Assembly (NCBI GenBank): GCA_012798055.1
Contig: JAAZOA010000131.1
Coordinates: 1-5,253 of the forward strand
DNA length: 5,253 nucleotides
Reading direction: 5' to 3'
Origin: Syntrophomonadaceae bacterium
Lineage (GTDB): Bacteria; Bacillota; Syntrophomonadia; Syntrophomonadales; Syntrophomonadaceae
Within the stretch, counting starts at the first letter, position 1, and each line of letters starts with the position of its first letter. The translations under genes were made by a program, and so were the position numbers. The notes under the pieces were generated by a model. That model saw nothing but the letters and a program-made list of their open reading frames with translations. It did not search any database and had not been told where the DNA came from. This document shows, in pieces, positions 1 through 5,253 of this stretch.

Positions 1-391
1 AAAAATGCTCTTTCTTCTTTTCGAAACGGCTGATCATAACTGCACTGTGCTTCTCGCGGACAAAGGCGGTGCAGTAGTTTTTGAACAACTCCACATCCTT
101 CCACAGATTCGCGGTTGCATCATCTATATCCTTGCCCAACTGTATCCAGTGCGGGGTGAAATCATTGTTTTTCAGAATACGCATGACCATCCGCATCTCC
201 GGCGGTTCATAGGGATTTTCACTGAGATCCAACGGCTTCCCATATCCCTCCAGGTTGTCGAATTCTCCCTTTTCTCTGGCTTTCCTTATCTGTTCCTCAA
301 CCAATTCTTCTATGCTGCTCATATATTTGGCGAGTTTTCTATTCTGCTGGGCTTTGATCATTATTTCTTCTTCCAGGGACCGCTCCGACAC
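1..391 (-). CDS. DUF1992 / DnaJC28 conserved-domain protein, N-terminal 130 residues (3' end outside window)
   Basis: The first 130 codons of a minus-strand gene are visible; it is still open at the left edge. The family (DUF1992, the conserved domain of DnaJ homologue subfamily C member 28; E. coli YhdN is a small relative) has no established biochemical function. The call rests on a charged helical segment with VEEQIRKAREKGEFDNLEG (residues 31-49), then GYGKPLDL (49-56), then MRILKNNDFTPHWIQLGKDI-like residues (about 70-89). These match the family pattern of a GEFDNL-x-GxGKPL block followed by a (I/L)LKNxGFxPxW segment. No J-domain HPD motif is seen. The GTG start at 391 is chosen because AGGAG lies 9 nt upstream; an in-frame ATG at 361 is the alternative but has no comparable site. 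The start is one base after the scpB stop, so translation is probably coupled. The rest of the gene and its true length cannot be judged here. Confidence 0.82.
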   Translation of the reverse strand, partial: MSERSLEEEIMIKAQQNRKLAKYMSSIEELVEEQIRKAREKGEFDNLEGYGKPLDLSENPYEPPEMRMVMRILKNNDFTPHWIQLGKDIDDATANLWKDVELFKNYCTAFVREKHSAVMISRFEKKKEHF

Positions 392-392
392 C

Positions 393-914
393 TTAATTCT
401 CTCCTTTTTCTTCCAACACCGGCAGTTCGGTGAGACTGGTCAAGCCAAACAAGCGCAGGAATTCGTGGGTGGTACCGTAAAGGATCGGTTTGCCGATCCC
501 AGGTTTTCTCCCAACTTCTTTAATTATACCTTTTTCCAAGAGGTTGGCTATCACGCGTTCGCTTTTCACACCCCGCATCTGCTCTATTTCAGGCCGGCTG
601 AGGGGTTGCCGGTAAGCAATAATGGCAAGGGTTTCCAGCGCCGCTGGCGACAGGCGACGGCTGGCAGGTTTCAACACCTTGACTACGACCTCGCTGAATT
701 CCGCCTTGGTGGCCATGACAAAACAGTCTTCAACCGCCAATATCTGTATGCCCCGCGACGATTTTTCATATTCAGCCATCATCTCTTGTATTATTTCCTC
801 TAGTTCATTTGATCCTAGCCCCAATAGCTCCTGCAATTCAATGCGGCTGATATGTTCTCCGGCCACAAACAGAACCGCCTCTATGGCTCCTTTTAAATCA
901 TCCCGCAACAACAT
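393..914 (-). CDS. scpB: Segregation and condensation protein ScpB
   Basis: ScpB is the dimeric winged-helix (kite) subunit of the bacterial SMC-ScpAB condensin. It binds ScpA and takes part in chromosome compaction and origin segregation in the cytoplasm. The 173-residue product is of normal family length. It opens with LKGAIEAVLFVAGEHIS (residues 7-23), typical of the first winged helix. The diagnostic second-domain block is LSPAALETLAIIAYRQPLSR (88-107) followed by EIEQMRGV (109-116). It ends with EVGRKPGIGKPILYGTT (133-149) and the LFGL motif (155-158). The ATG at 914 is chosen: it has GGGAG 6 nt upstream and gives the standard N-terminus. The frame stays open upstream to 977, but that part overlaps scpA and has no family resemblance. 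Start and scpA stop are one base apart, so the two partners are probably made in a coupled way. No missing motif or disruption is seen. Confidence 0.96.
   Translation of the reverse strand: MLLRDDLKGAIEAVLFVAGEHISRIELQELLGLGSNELEEIIQEMMAEYEKSSRGIQILAVEDCFVMATKAEFSEVVVKVLKPASRRLSPAALETLAIIAYRQPLSRPEIEQMRGVKSERVIANLLEKGIIKEVGRKPGIGKPILYGTTHEFLRLFGLTSLTELPVLEEKGEN
401..405 (-). promoter_or_regulatory. Ribosome binding site of the DUF1992 gene
   Basis: AGGAG on the minus strand lies 9 nt before the GTG at 391 and within the last codons of scpB. It decides the GTG start over the ATG ten codons later, and places the initiation site where ribosomes finish scpB. Confidence 0.7.
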
Positions 915-915
915 T

Positions 916-1635
916 TCATTCTCCCACCTGCAAACAGACTTTGATGTCTCCACCGTGATATTCCTGTATTGCCTCAACCTTCTTCAGGCGTATAAGTTCC
1001 AGTAAAGCCAGAAAGTAGGCCAGATATTCACGCCTGACTGCGCTTTTGGCAAATAATTCCTGAAAAACGACCGTTTGTCCGTTGGGGGGCAAGCGCTCCA
1101 GAATCTTCTCCATCTTCAGACTGACATCGAAATCATTTTCCGGCAGTTGATATGCCGGGGTTTCACCATGTCTTGACTGTAAGGCATACCAAGCCCTGAC
1201 CAACAGCCCCAGACTGGTGGTTATTTCGCGCGGGAAATCCGTCAATCCGGTCTGTCCGTAACGAAAAAAAACCCGGTTCACTTCGTCTTCATACCGGCTA
1301 GCCAGAAACTCCGCTGCCAGCTTGAATTGCCTGTATTCCAGGATCCTGTTTATGAGTTCTTCCCGGGGATCAAGAATTTCTTCCTCCCCTGCTGCTCCGC
1401 TCTCCAGCCTGGGCAGCAGCATCCTCGACTTGAGGTTGAGCAGGCAGGACGCCATTATCAAGAATTCGCCGATATTGTCCAAATCAATGCGCCCGGTGTT
1501 TTCGATAAATTCGATATACTGGTCGGCTATGCGCGCTATGGGAATATCATAGATGTCCATCTCTTCTTTTTCTATCAGGTACAGTAGCAAGTCCAGGGGA
1601 CCGTAAAACTTGTCTAGATTAACCAGGTAACTCAC
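916..1635 (-). CDS. scpA: Segregation and condensation protein ScpA (kleisin)
   Basis: ScpA is the kleisin subunit that bridges the SMC ATPase head and neck and binds a ScpB dimer, closing the condensin ring. The 239-residue product is normal in length. The N-terminal SMC-neck-binding part begins with the signature F-x-GPLDLLL (residues 10-18), then EKEEMDIYDIPIARIADQY (22-40). The helix with LLNLKSRMLLP follows (65-75). An acidic linker (about 79-91) leads into the ScpB-binding centre, with DPREELINRILEYRQFK (89-105). The C-terminal winged helix carries ALLELIRLKKVEAIQ (210-224), which in the family contacts the SMC head. A GTG start at 1635 is chosen because AGGAGG sits 6 nt upstream and the product then begins VSYLVNLDKF, as in homologues. 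The frame extends 12 codons upstream to 1671, but those residues span the ribosome binding site and look non-coding. It follows the M50 peptidase gene by 54 nt. Confidence 0.96.
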   Translation of the reverse strand: MSYLVNLDKFYGPLDLLLYLIEKEEMDIYDIPIARIADQYIEFIENTGRIDLDNIGEFLIMASCLLNLKSRMLLPRLESGAAGEEEILDPREELINRILEYRQFKLAAEFLASRYEDEVNRVFFRYGQTGLTDFPREITTSLGLLVRAWYALQSRHGETPAYQLPENDFDVSLKMEKILERLPPNGQTVVFQELFAKSAVRREYLAYFLALLELIRLKKVEAIQEYHGGDIKVCLQVGE

Positions 1636-1641
1636 TGTTTT

Positions 1642-1647
1642 CCTCCT
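1642..1647 (-). promoter_or_regulatory. Ribosome binding site of scpA
   Basis: A full AGGAGG on the minus strand lies 6 nt before the GTG at 1635. It decides the start of scpA against the longer frame from 1671, which would contain this site within its coding region. The 54-nt gap holding it shows no obvious promoter or terminator hairpin. Confidence 0.85.
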
Positions 1648-1689
1648 AGCAACCGCCGTCCCTGCCAGCAAGACCTCAGCAGCCGGTCT

Positions 1690-2310
1690 TTAATATACCA
1701 GGGACTGCAAAATCCCATAGATCAGGTTTACCAATGGCCACATGATTTTGCTCACCGAATCCGTTACAATCAGTAAAAGCAGGATGACCGGCCCGTATTG
1801 TTCCAGGGAGTATATCAGCCTAGCCCCGCTGTCTGGCAGGATGCCCGCCAGAATCTTTGAGCCGTCCAGTGGAGGCACCGGAATCAGGTTAAAGGCTGCC
1901 AGGATCAAATTAATGTAAACCAAGGGCTGCAGGAGAACCTGGGCCCATATCGTTGCCTGGGCGGTGGAAGCTTCCGGCAGCATGCGCAGCAGCATCATTC
2001 CGAGCAGGGCGAGTCCCAGGTTCATCCCCGGCCCAGCCAGGGAAACCAGCATCATGCCGGTTTTGGGACTTACCATCTGGAATCGGCGCGGGTCTACCTG
2101 CACAGGTTTGGCCCAGCCGAATTTAAAAAATACCAGCATAAAAAATCCCAGCCAGTCGACATGTGGCAATGGATTTATGGTCAAGCGCCCCTGTCGATAA
2201 GGAGTTGGATCACCCAGGAGGTGAGCCGCCCACCCGTGAGCGAATTCGTGAAAGGTCACCCCCACCAGAATGGCAGGCAGCCAGATCAGGGTCTCAATCA
2301 GCCAATCCAT
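1690..2310 (-). CDS. Site-2 protease-type membrane zinc metallopeptidase (M50 family, minimal form)
   Basis: The product is an intramembrane zinc peptidase of the M50/site-2 protease group; the substrate of this small subfamily is not established. The active-site HEFAH (HExxH, residues 21-25 from the ATG) lies in the first hydrophobic segment. The second metal-ligand motif NLIPVPPLDGSKIL (141-154) has the family N-x-x-P...LDG pattern with the zinc-ligand aspartate. Between them are GRLTINPLPHVD (41-52), GWAKPV (65-70) and LAGPGMNLGLAL (91-102), all typical of the YwhC-like minimal proteases. About five hydrophobic segments are visible and there is no PDZ domain. At 206 residues it is the usual length for that subfamily, shorter than RseP-type or SpoIVFB-type proteins. 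The ATG at 2310 has AAGGA 10 nt upstream. A TTG at 2316 with a second AAGGA 8 nt upstream is an alternative adding two residues. Either start overlaps the end of the upstream gene, pointing to coupled translation. Confidence 0.93.
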   Translation of the reverse strand: MDWLIETLIWLPAILVGVTFHEFAHGWAAHLLGDPTPYRQGRLTINPLPHVDWLGFFMLVFFKFGWAKPVQVDPRRFQMVSPKTGMMLVSLAGPGMNLGLALLGMMLLRMLPEASTAQATIWAQVLLQPLVYINLILAAFNLIPVPPLDGSKILAGILPDSGARLIYSLEQYGPVILLLLIVTDSVSKIMWPLVNLIYGILQSLVY

Positions 2311-4930
2311 TAGCAAATCTTCCTTCCTTAATCCATCTGCGCAACAGATTCAGCTCTTCCTCCCGGTTACGCACAACTTGATCCAATTTGGCAGCATACA
2401 TTTCCTCAAGGATGACCTTGAACCTGGGACCAGGCAGAAATCCCATCCTTTTTAGATCATGTCCGTTAATTTCGACTTTGACTTGTTCCTTCAAGTCGCA
2501 ATAGTTGACGACTCTTTCCCAGGCGCTCTCTTCATTTAAATGCAGCAACAGATATATTATATTCTCTTTGCCCAAATTAGCCAGCAATTTGTCCATCTGG
2601 CTGGGTTTCATGTCTTCCTGGCTAATTTTTTCAGCCAACAAGGGGATGCGGGCTGCATCTTCTATACTGCGCTGAGCATAGCGATCCAGGGGATAGCGTT
2701 CCAGTACCTGAGCTATCTCCGGCGGCGACAATCGGGAGAAAATGACCAAGAGATAAACCAGCCAGGTCCGGATTTCGTGCCCGTAATAGCGGTCCTCCCA
2801 CCAGGCCATTACCAGAGGTATGCGCTTGGCATTGATGCGGTTCAACTCGTTCAGGTCGACCTCGGGCAAGATATATTTCCATACCCCGGTCTCACGCATC
2901 CGCTCTATAGCAGCCAGGGGGTCCTTCTCGCTCAAGATCAATATCAATTCCTGCATGATGCGTTTATAGGAGAGTTTCCCCAGCATCCGCCTCTCGATAG
3001 CATCTCGGGCAAAACGCAAGGTATCGACCTCGATGGTAAATTTATAACGTTGTTCAAACCTTATAGCCCGTAAAATGCGGGTAGGGTCCTCTACAAAACT
3101 GAGATTATAGAGGATACGGATATACCGGTTTTGAATATCTTTACGCCCGCCGAAATAATCGATGAGATCCCCAAATTTTCCAGGATTTAAGCATATAGCC
3201 ATGGTGTTGATGGTGAAATCGCGCCGGTACATGTCTTCCCTGATCGATGACCTTTCCACCATAGGCAGGGCGGCTGGAAATTCATAGTACTCAGTCCTAG
3301 CAGTCGCCACATCTATTTTGGTGCCTTTGTCCAGTATCACGGTTGCGGTACCAAAACGCTCGTGGCCTCTTACCCTGCCCCCGAGTTGCTGCCCCAGGCG
3401 TTTGGCCAATTCCAGCCCATCGCCTTCAACCACCAAGTCGACATCGAAATTAGGCACCTCTAAAAATAGGTCCCGCACGTAACCTCCCACACAGTATACC
3501 GTGCTGTCAAGGGACTGGGCTATCTGTCCGCTGACTTCCAAAACCGTGAAAATGTCCGCCGGGATCCTTTCGCGCATCAATTCCAGGAAGTTCTCGCTTC
3601 CGCCCTCACTGAAAGGATAAAGGAGTTCGTGGTCTTCGGGGTAATCTTCACCATGCAGGATCCTCAGTATATCGGTGCGGGACACTATACCTACCAAACG
3701 CCCCCGGTCGACCACCGGTAACCTGCCGATATCATATTCCACCACCATCTTCTGTATCTCACTCACTGGTGTGTCGGGCGCAATGGAAACCACTTCCGTG
3801 GTCATGAAACCTTTGACCGGCGCATGGCCCAGTTCGTGGAGGATTGCTTTGTCCACATCCCGCCGGGAAATCATCCCGACTACCTTGGCCCCCTCTACCA
3901 CCGGCATGCCGGTGTGGCCATAACGCAGCATGATGCGGCCGGCTTCTTCCATAGTGCGCTGGGAGGCTATGGTCTTGACCGGGGTAGTCATGATGTCCTG
4001 GGCAATGATAGCCGGGCGGATCTTGTCAGCCAACTGCTCCAGGATCAGATCGGCCACCTCCTGGGTACTTTTCCCCTTTATCACCGCCGAGGCTGCCCTT
4101 TCCTGGCCATTGCCGCCCAACGGCCTTAAAATTTCGTTGACCCTCAGGTTACTGCTAGAGCTTCTTCCCACTACATTCGCCTTGCCCTGCATCAAGGCCA
4201 CCGCGAACACAGCATCACAGGCTTCCATCTTCAGCAGCCGATAGGCAACGATATCCAAACCAGGAATGAATGCTTTGCCCTCATAGGTTGCAATGGCCAC
4301 GTCCACATTGCTTATTTTCACATGGCGGACTGAGTCCAAGAGGCTTTGTAAAATAAGGCGCTGTTCCCCGGTAAAAGGCTGCTCCATGAAATTGGCGACA
4401 ACTTTGAGATTGGCCCTGCATCCCAGAAGATAGGCGACTGCCTGGGCGTCTCTCTGGGTCGTGGACGGGAACATTAGGCTGCCAGTATCTTCATAGATAC
4501 CCAGGGCCAGGATGGTGGCATCAAAGGGAGTGATGGCAATCCCCCGGGTGACGATTTTTTCCACCAGGATGGTAGTCGTAGCCCCCAGGTCGTGAATTTC
4601 ACTGACCGTGCCGACCAGGTCATCGCCAGCGGGAGGGTGATGGTCAAAGATATGATACTCGATCCCTGGTTGAACAGCCAGTTCACGCAATTGTCCAAGT
4701 CTCCTGGGATTGGCTGTATCCACCAGAATCAATCGTGACACATCGCTGAAGTCCACATTTTTGGGGGTTTTAATCAAAAGGGAGTCCTTGTATAAAGCCA
4801 TGAATTGTTTGATATTCTCCGAAACCGTACCGGAAAACACCATCACCGCCCCCGGATAAAGCTTGCTGGCGGCCACCATGCTGGCCAAGCCGTCAAAATC
4901 AAGGGCGTTATGCGAGGTTATGATTTCCAC
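2294..4930 (-). CDS. DHH phosphoesterase–CBS–tRNA nucleotidyltransferase / poly(A) polymerase-like fusion protein
   Basis: This 878-residue cytoplasmic protein has three modules. Residues 1-300 are a DHH/DHHA1 phosphoesterase: HNALDFDGLAS (7-17), D71 in LVDTAN, the DHH triad (96-98) and D148 in IYEDTG give the four metal-binding motifs. The DHHA1 part has GRSSSSNLRV (255-264), but its glycine motif reads GGNGQERAAS instead of the usual GGGH form. Residues about 310-428 are two CBS domains, which usually bind adenine nucleotides. Residues about 455-878 are a class II nucleotidyltransferase: GGYVRD (482-487) with catalytic D496 and D498, RRDFTIN (569-575) and EDPTR (614-618) followed by RAIRF. 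The roughly 70-residue stretch between the catalytic aspartates and RRDFTIN retains the flexible-loop segment that CC-adding enzymes lack. The likely role is therefore A-addition to tRNA 3' ends or polyadenylation; specificity is inferred. The GTG at 4930 has AGGAG 7 nt upstream. It is the first gene of the run and overlaps the M50 gene. Confidence 0.93.
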   Translation of the reverse strand: MEIITSHNALDFDGLASMVAASKLYPGAVMVFSGTVSENIKQFMALYKDSLLIKTPKNVDFSDVSRLILVDTANPRRLGQLRELAVQPGIEYHIFDHHPPAGDDLVGTVSEIHDLGATTTILVEKIVTRGIAITPFDATILALGIYEDTGSLMFPSTTQRDAQAVAYLLGCRANLKVVANFMEQPFTGEQRLILQSLLDSVRHVKISNVDVAIATYEGKAFIPGLDIVAYRLLKMEACDAVFAVALMQGKANVVGRSSSSNLRVNEILRPLGGNGQERAASAVIKGKSTQEVADLILEQLADKIRPAIIAQDIMTTPVKTIASQRTMEEAGRIMLRYGHTGMPVVEGAKVVGMISRRDVDKAILHELGHAPVKGFMTTEVVSIAPDTPVSEIQKMVVEYDIGRLPVVDRGRLVGIVSRTDILRILHGEDYPEDHELLYPFSEGGSENFLELMRERIPADIFTVLEVSGQIAQSLDSTVYCVGGYVRDLFLEVPNFDVDLVVEGDGLELAKRLGQQLGGRVRGHERFGTATVILDKGTKIDVATARTEYYEFPAALPMVERSSIREDMYRRDFTINTMAICLNPGKFGDLIDYFGGRKDIQNRYIRILYNLSFVEDPTRILRAIRFEQRYKFTIEVDTLRFARDAIERRMLGKLSYKRIMQELILILSEKDPLAAIERMRETGVWKYILPEVDLNELNRINAKRIPLVMAWWEDRYYGHEIRTWLVYLLVIFSRLSPPEIAQVLERYPLDRYAQRSIEDAARIPLLAEKISQEDMKPSQMDKLLANLGKENIIYLLLHLNEESAWERVVNYCDLKEQVKVEINGHDLKRMGFLPGPRFKVILEEMYAAKLDQVVRNREEELNLLRRWIKEGRFANGLAD

Positions 4931-4937
4931 ATCTTAT

Positions 4938-4942
4938 CTCCT
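4938..4942 (-). promoter_or_regulatory. Ribosome binding site of the DHH-CBS-nucleotidyltransferase gene
   Basis: AGGAG on the minus strand lies 7 nt before the GTG at 4930 and supports that non-ATG start. The product then begins directly with the beta strand leading into the first DHH motif, as homologues do. Confidence 0.8.
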
Positions 4943-4959
4943 AATCCGATTATGTCTGC

Positions 4960-4968
4960 ATTATAACA
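4960..4968 (-). promoter_or_regulatory. Extended -10 promoter of the five-gene run
   Basis: The minus strand reads TGTTATAAT: a perfect TATAAT (4965-4960) with the TG of an extended -10 one base upstream. No good TTGACA-like -35 is seen at 16-18 nt spacing (the best is TCAAGG near 4988-4983), which fits extended -10 promoters that depend less on a -35. Initiation would fall near 4953, giving a leader of about 23 nt that contains the AGGAG. A housekeeping sigma-A type promoter is inferred. An 8-bp palindrome, GCCGCGGC (4972-4979), lies in the spacer region; there is no evidence that it is an operator. Confidence 0.65.
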
Positions 4969-5019
4969 TATGCCGCGGCGAGCCTTGATCGGAGGTCGTG
5001 CGTACCGAGCCGCCAGTTG

Positions 5020-5136
5020 TCAGAATGCGCGCTCACTGTCCAGGAGGATGGTGCAAGGGCCGTCATTCTCGATTAATACCTGCATATCCGCACCGAATCG
5101 GCCGGTCTGGACCGGAACCCCTTTGGCCGCTAAGTA
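5020..5136 (-). pseudogene. dtd: 3' fragment of D-aminoacyl-tRNA deacylase gene (dtd), truncated
   Basis: Intact Dtd (about 145-150 residues) removes D-amino acids from mischarged tRNA. Only its C-terminal part is encoded here: YLAAKGVPVQTGRFGADM, then QVLIENDGPCTILLDS, ending at a TGA at 5020-5022. NDGPCT is the conserved N-x-G-P-x-T active-site motif. The first half, including the SQFTL motif and the N-terminus, is missing. Upstream the same frame stays open only to 5163 before an in-frame TAG (5164-5166), and the residues before the tyrosine codon do not look like Dtd. No start with a ribosome binding site is visible, so this is read as a non-functional remnant on the same strand as the downstream operon. 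The breakpoint near 5137 is estimated from family similarity and could be off by a few codons. An assembly join at this point is the alternative to a real truncation. Confidence 0.8.
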
Positions 5137-5200
5137 GGGCTTGCTAACCAATAGAAAAAGAGCCTAAAAACCAGGTAAAACGGGCATTGATGCCGAATAT

Positions 5201-5244
5201 ATGTGCATAGGGAATGGCGATTTTGGCAAAAAAACCATGCACAT
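5201..5244 (+). repeat. 8-bp perfect inverted repeat next to a GGAGG site
   Basis: ATGTGCAT (5201-5208) and ATGCACAT (5237-5244) are exact inverted copies separated by 28 nt. The right arm directly touches GGAGG at 5245. In a plus-strand transcript they could form a long-loop stem beside the ribosome binding site; with only 8 pairs and a large loop its stability is doubtful. A second small hairpin, GGCAT-TG-ATGCC, lies just upstream at 5183-5194. Confidence 0.5.
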
Positions 5245-5249
5245 GGAGG
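5245..5249 (+). promoter_or_regulatory. Candidate ribosome binding site for a plus-strand gene beyond the window
   Basis: GGAGG is followed by CAAA and then the window end, so a start codon at the normal 5-9 nt distance would fall at about 5255-5259, outside the window. It is the only strong plus-strand Shine-Dalgarno sequence in this non-coding stretch. Its use cannot be confirmed without the flanking sequence. Confidence 0.35.
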
Positions 5250-5253
5250 CAAA

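Larger units (their letters stand above)
5137..5253 (+). mobile_element. Possible left end of an insertion sequence interrupting dtd
   Basis: From about 5137 to the right edge the sequence no longer encodes Dtd in any frame on the minus strand, and no other gene is evident. Its layout fits the leading end of an insertion sequence with a transposase on the plus strand: about 110 nt of non-coding DNA, an inverted repeat, then GGAGG (5245-5249) with CAAA after it at the window edge. The start codon would lie just outside. The outer terminus might begin GGGCTTGCTAACC, but the other end and any target duplication are not in the window. I could not assign a family. Alternatives are an unrelated gene leader, a deletion or rearrangement junction, or a misassembly. 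Confidence 0.35.

Noticed and set aside
915..977. An upstream extension of scpB starting at 977
   Set aside because: The extra 21 residues overlap the end of scpA and do not resemble ScpB, while the ATG at 914 has a well-placed GGGAG and gives the usual N-terminus.
5..1005. Overlapping plus-strand open frames opposite scpB and the DUF1992 gene, up to 182 codons
   Set aside because: They lie opposite genes with strong family motifs, lack ribosome binding sites and have no recognisable protein features; they are antisense shadows.
1636..1671. An upstream extension of scpA starting at 1671
   Set aside because: The 12 extra codons include the AGGAGG that serves the GTG at 1635, and homologues begin at that point.
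1636..1689. An internal promoter or terminator between the M50 gene and scpA
   Set aside because: The 54-nt gap shows the scpA ribosome binding site but no TATAAT-like box, stable hairpin or T-run.
2540..3073. A 177-codon plus-strand open frame inside the nucleotidyltransferase gene
   Set aside because: It mirrors the coding strand of the fusion protein, whose catalytic motifs occupy this stretch, and has no Shine-Dalgarno or domain signature.
4966..5019. A possible terminator after the dtd remnant
   Set aside because: The repeated GC-rich words are direct repeats, not a stem, and no T-run follows on the minus strand.
5201..5253. Short plus-strand frames from ATG at 5201 or 5213 that run off the right edge
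   Set aside because: Neither has a ribosome binding site, the visible peptides (at most 17 residues) match nothing I recognise, and the strong GGAGG at 5245 points to a later start outside the window.

Overview
The window looks like chromosome of an endospore-lineage Firmicute (Bacillota), most likely a Clostridia / Syntrophomonas–Desulfotomaculum type. The evidence is the gene set (a scpA-scpB pair next to a minimal M50 peptidase and a DHH-CBS-tRNA nucleotidyltransferase fusion), strong AGGAG-type ribosome binding sites, frequent GTG starts and moderate G+C. This is an inference from gene content and protein sequence; no marker in the window fixes the genus.

Almost everything reads on the minus strand, so the biological order is right to left. 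An extended -10 promoter (4960-4968) precedes a compact five-gene run. It contains (1) an 878-residue protein joining a DHH/DHHA1 phosphoesterase, two CBS domains and a class II tRNA nucleotidyltransferase / poly(A) polymerase-like module; (2) a small site-2-type membrane metalloprotease (M50); (3) scpA; (4) scpB; and (5) a DUF1992 (DnaJC28-conserved-domain) protein that runs off the left edge. Genes 1/2 overlap, 2/3 are 54 nt apart, and 3/4 and 4/5 are each one base apart. The run is therefore probably one transcript with translational coupling. ScpA and ScpB act together as the non-SMC subunits of the SMC condensin. The other products (RNA 3'-end metabolism, membrane proteolysis, a possible chaperone-related factor) have no evident single pathway with it.

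Right of the promoter (about 4970-5253) there is no intact gene. It holds the 3' end of a D-aminoacyl-tRNA deacylase gene (dtd), about 39 recognisable codons ending at 5020. Near 5137 the family similarity stops, and the sequence beyond it does not continue the Dtd family. That sequence has a perfect 8-bp inverted repeat next to a GGAGG site pointing out of the window on the plus strand. This resembles the leading end of an insertion sequence that cut dtd, but the transposase, if there is one, lies outside the window.

I found no previously undescribed system here. The points most worth a second look are the truncated dtd and its junction, and the loss of the usual GGGH histidine in the DHHA1 part of the fusion protein. 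No rRNA, tRNA, CRISPR array or convincing terminator was seen.
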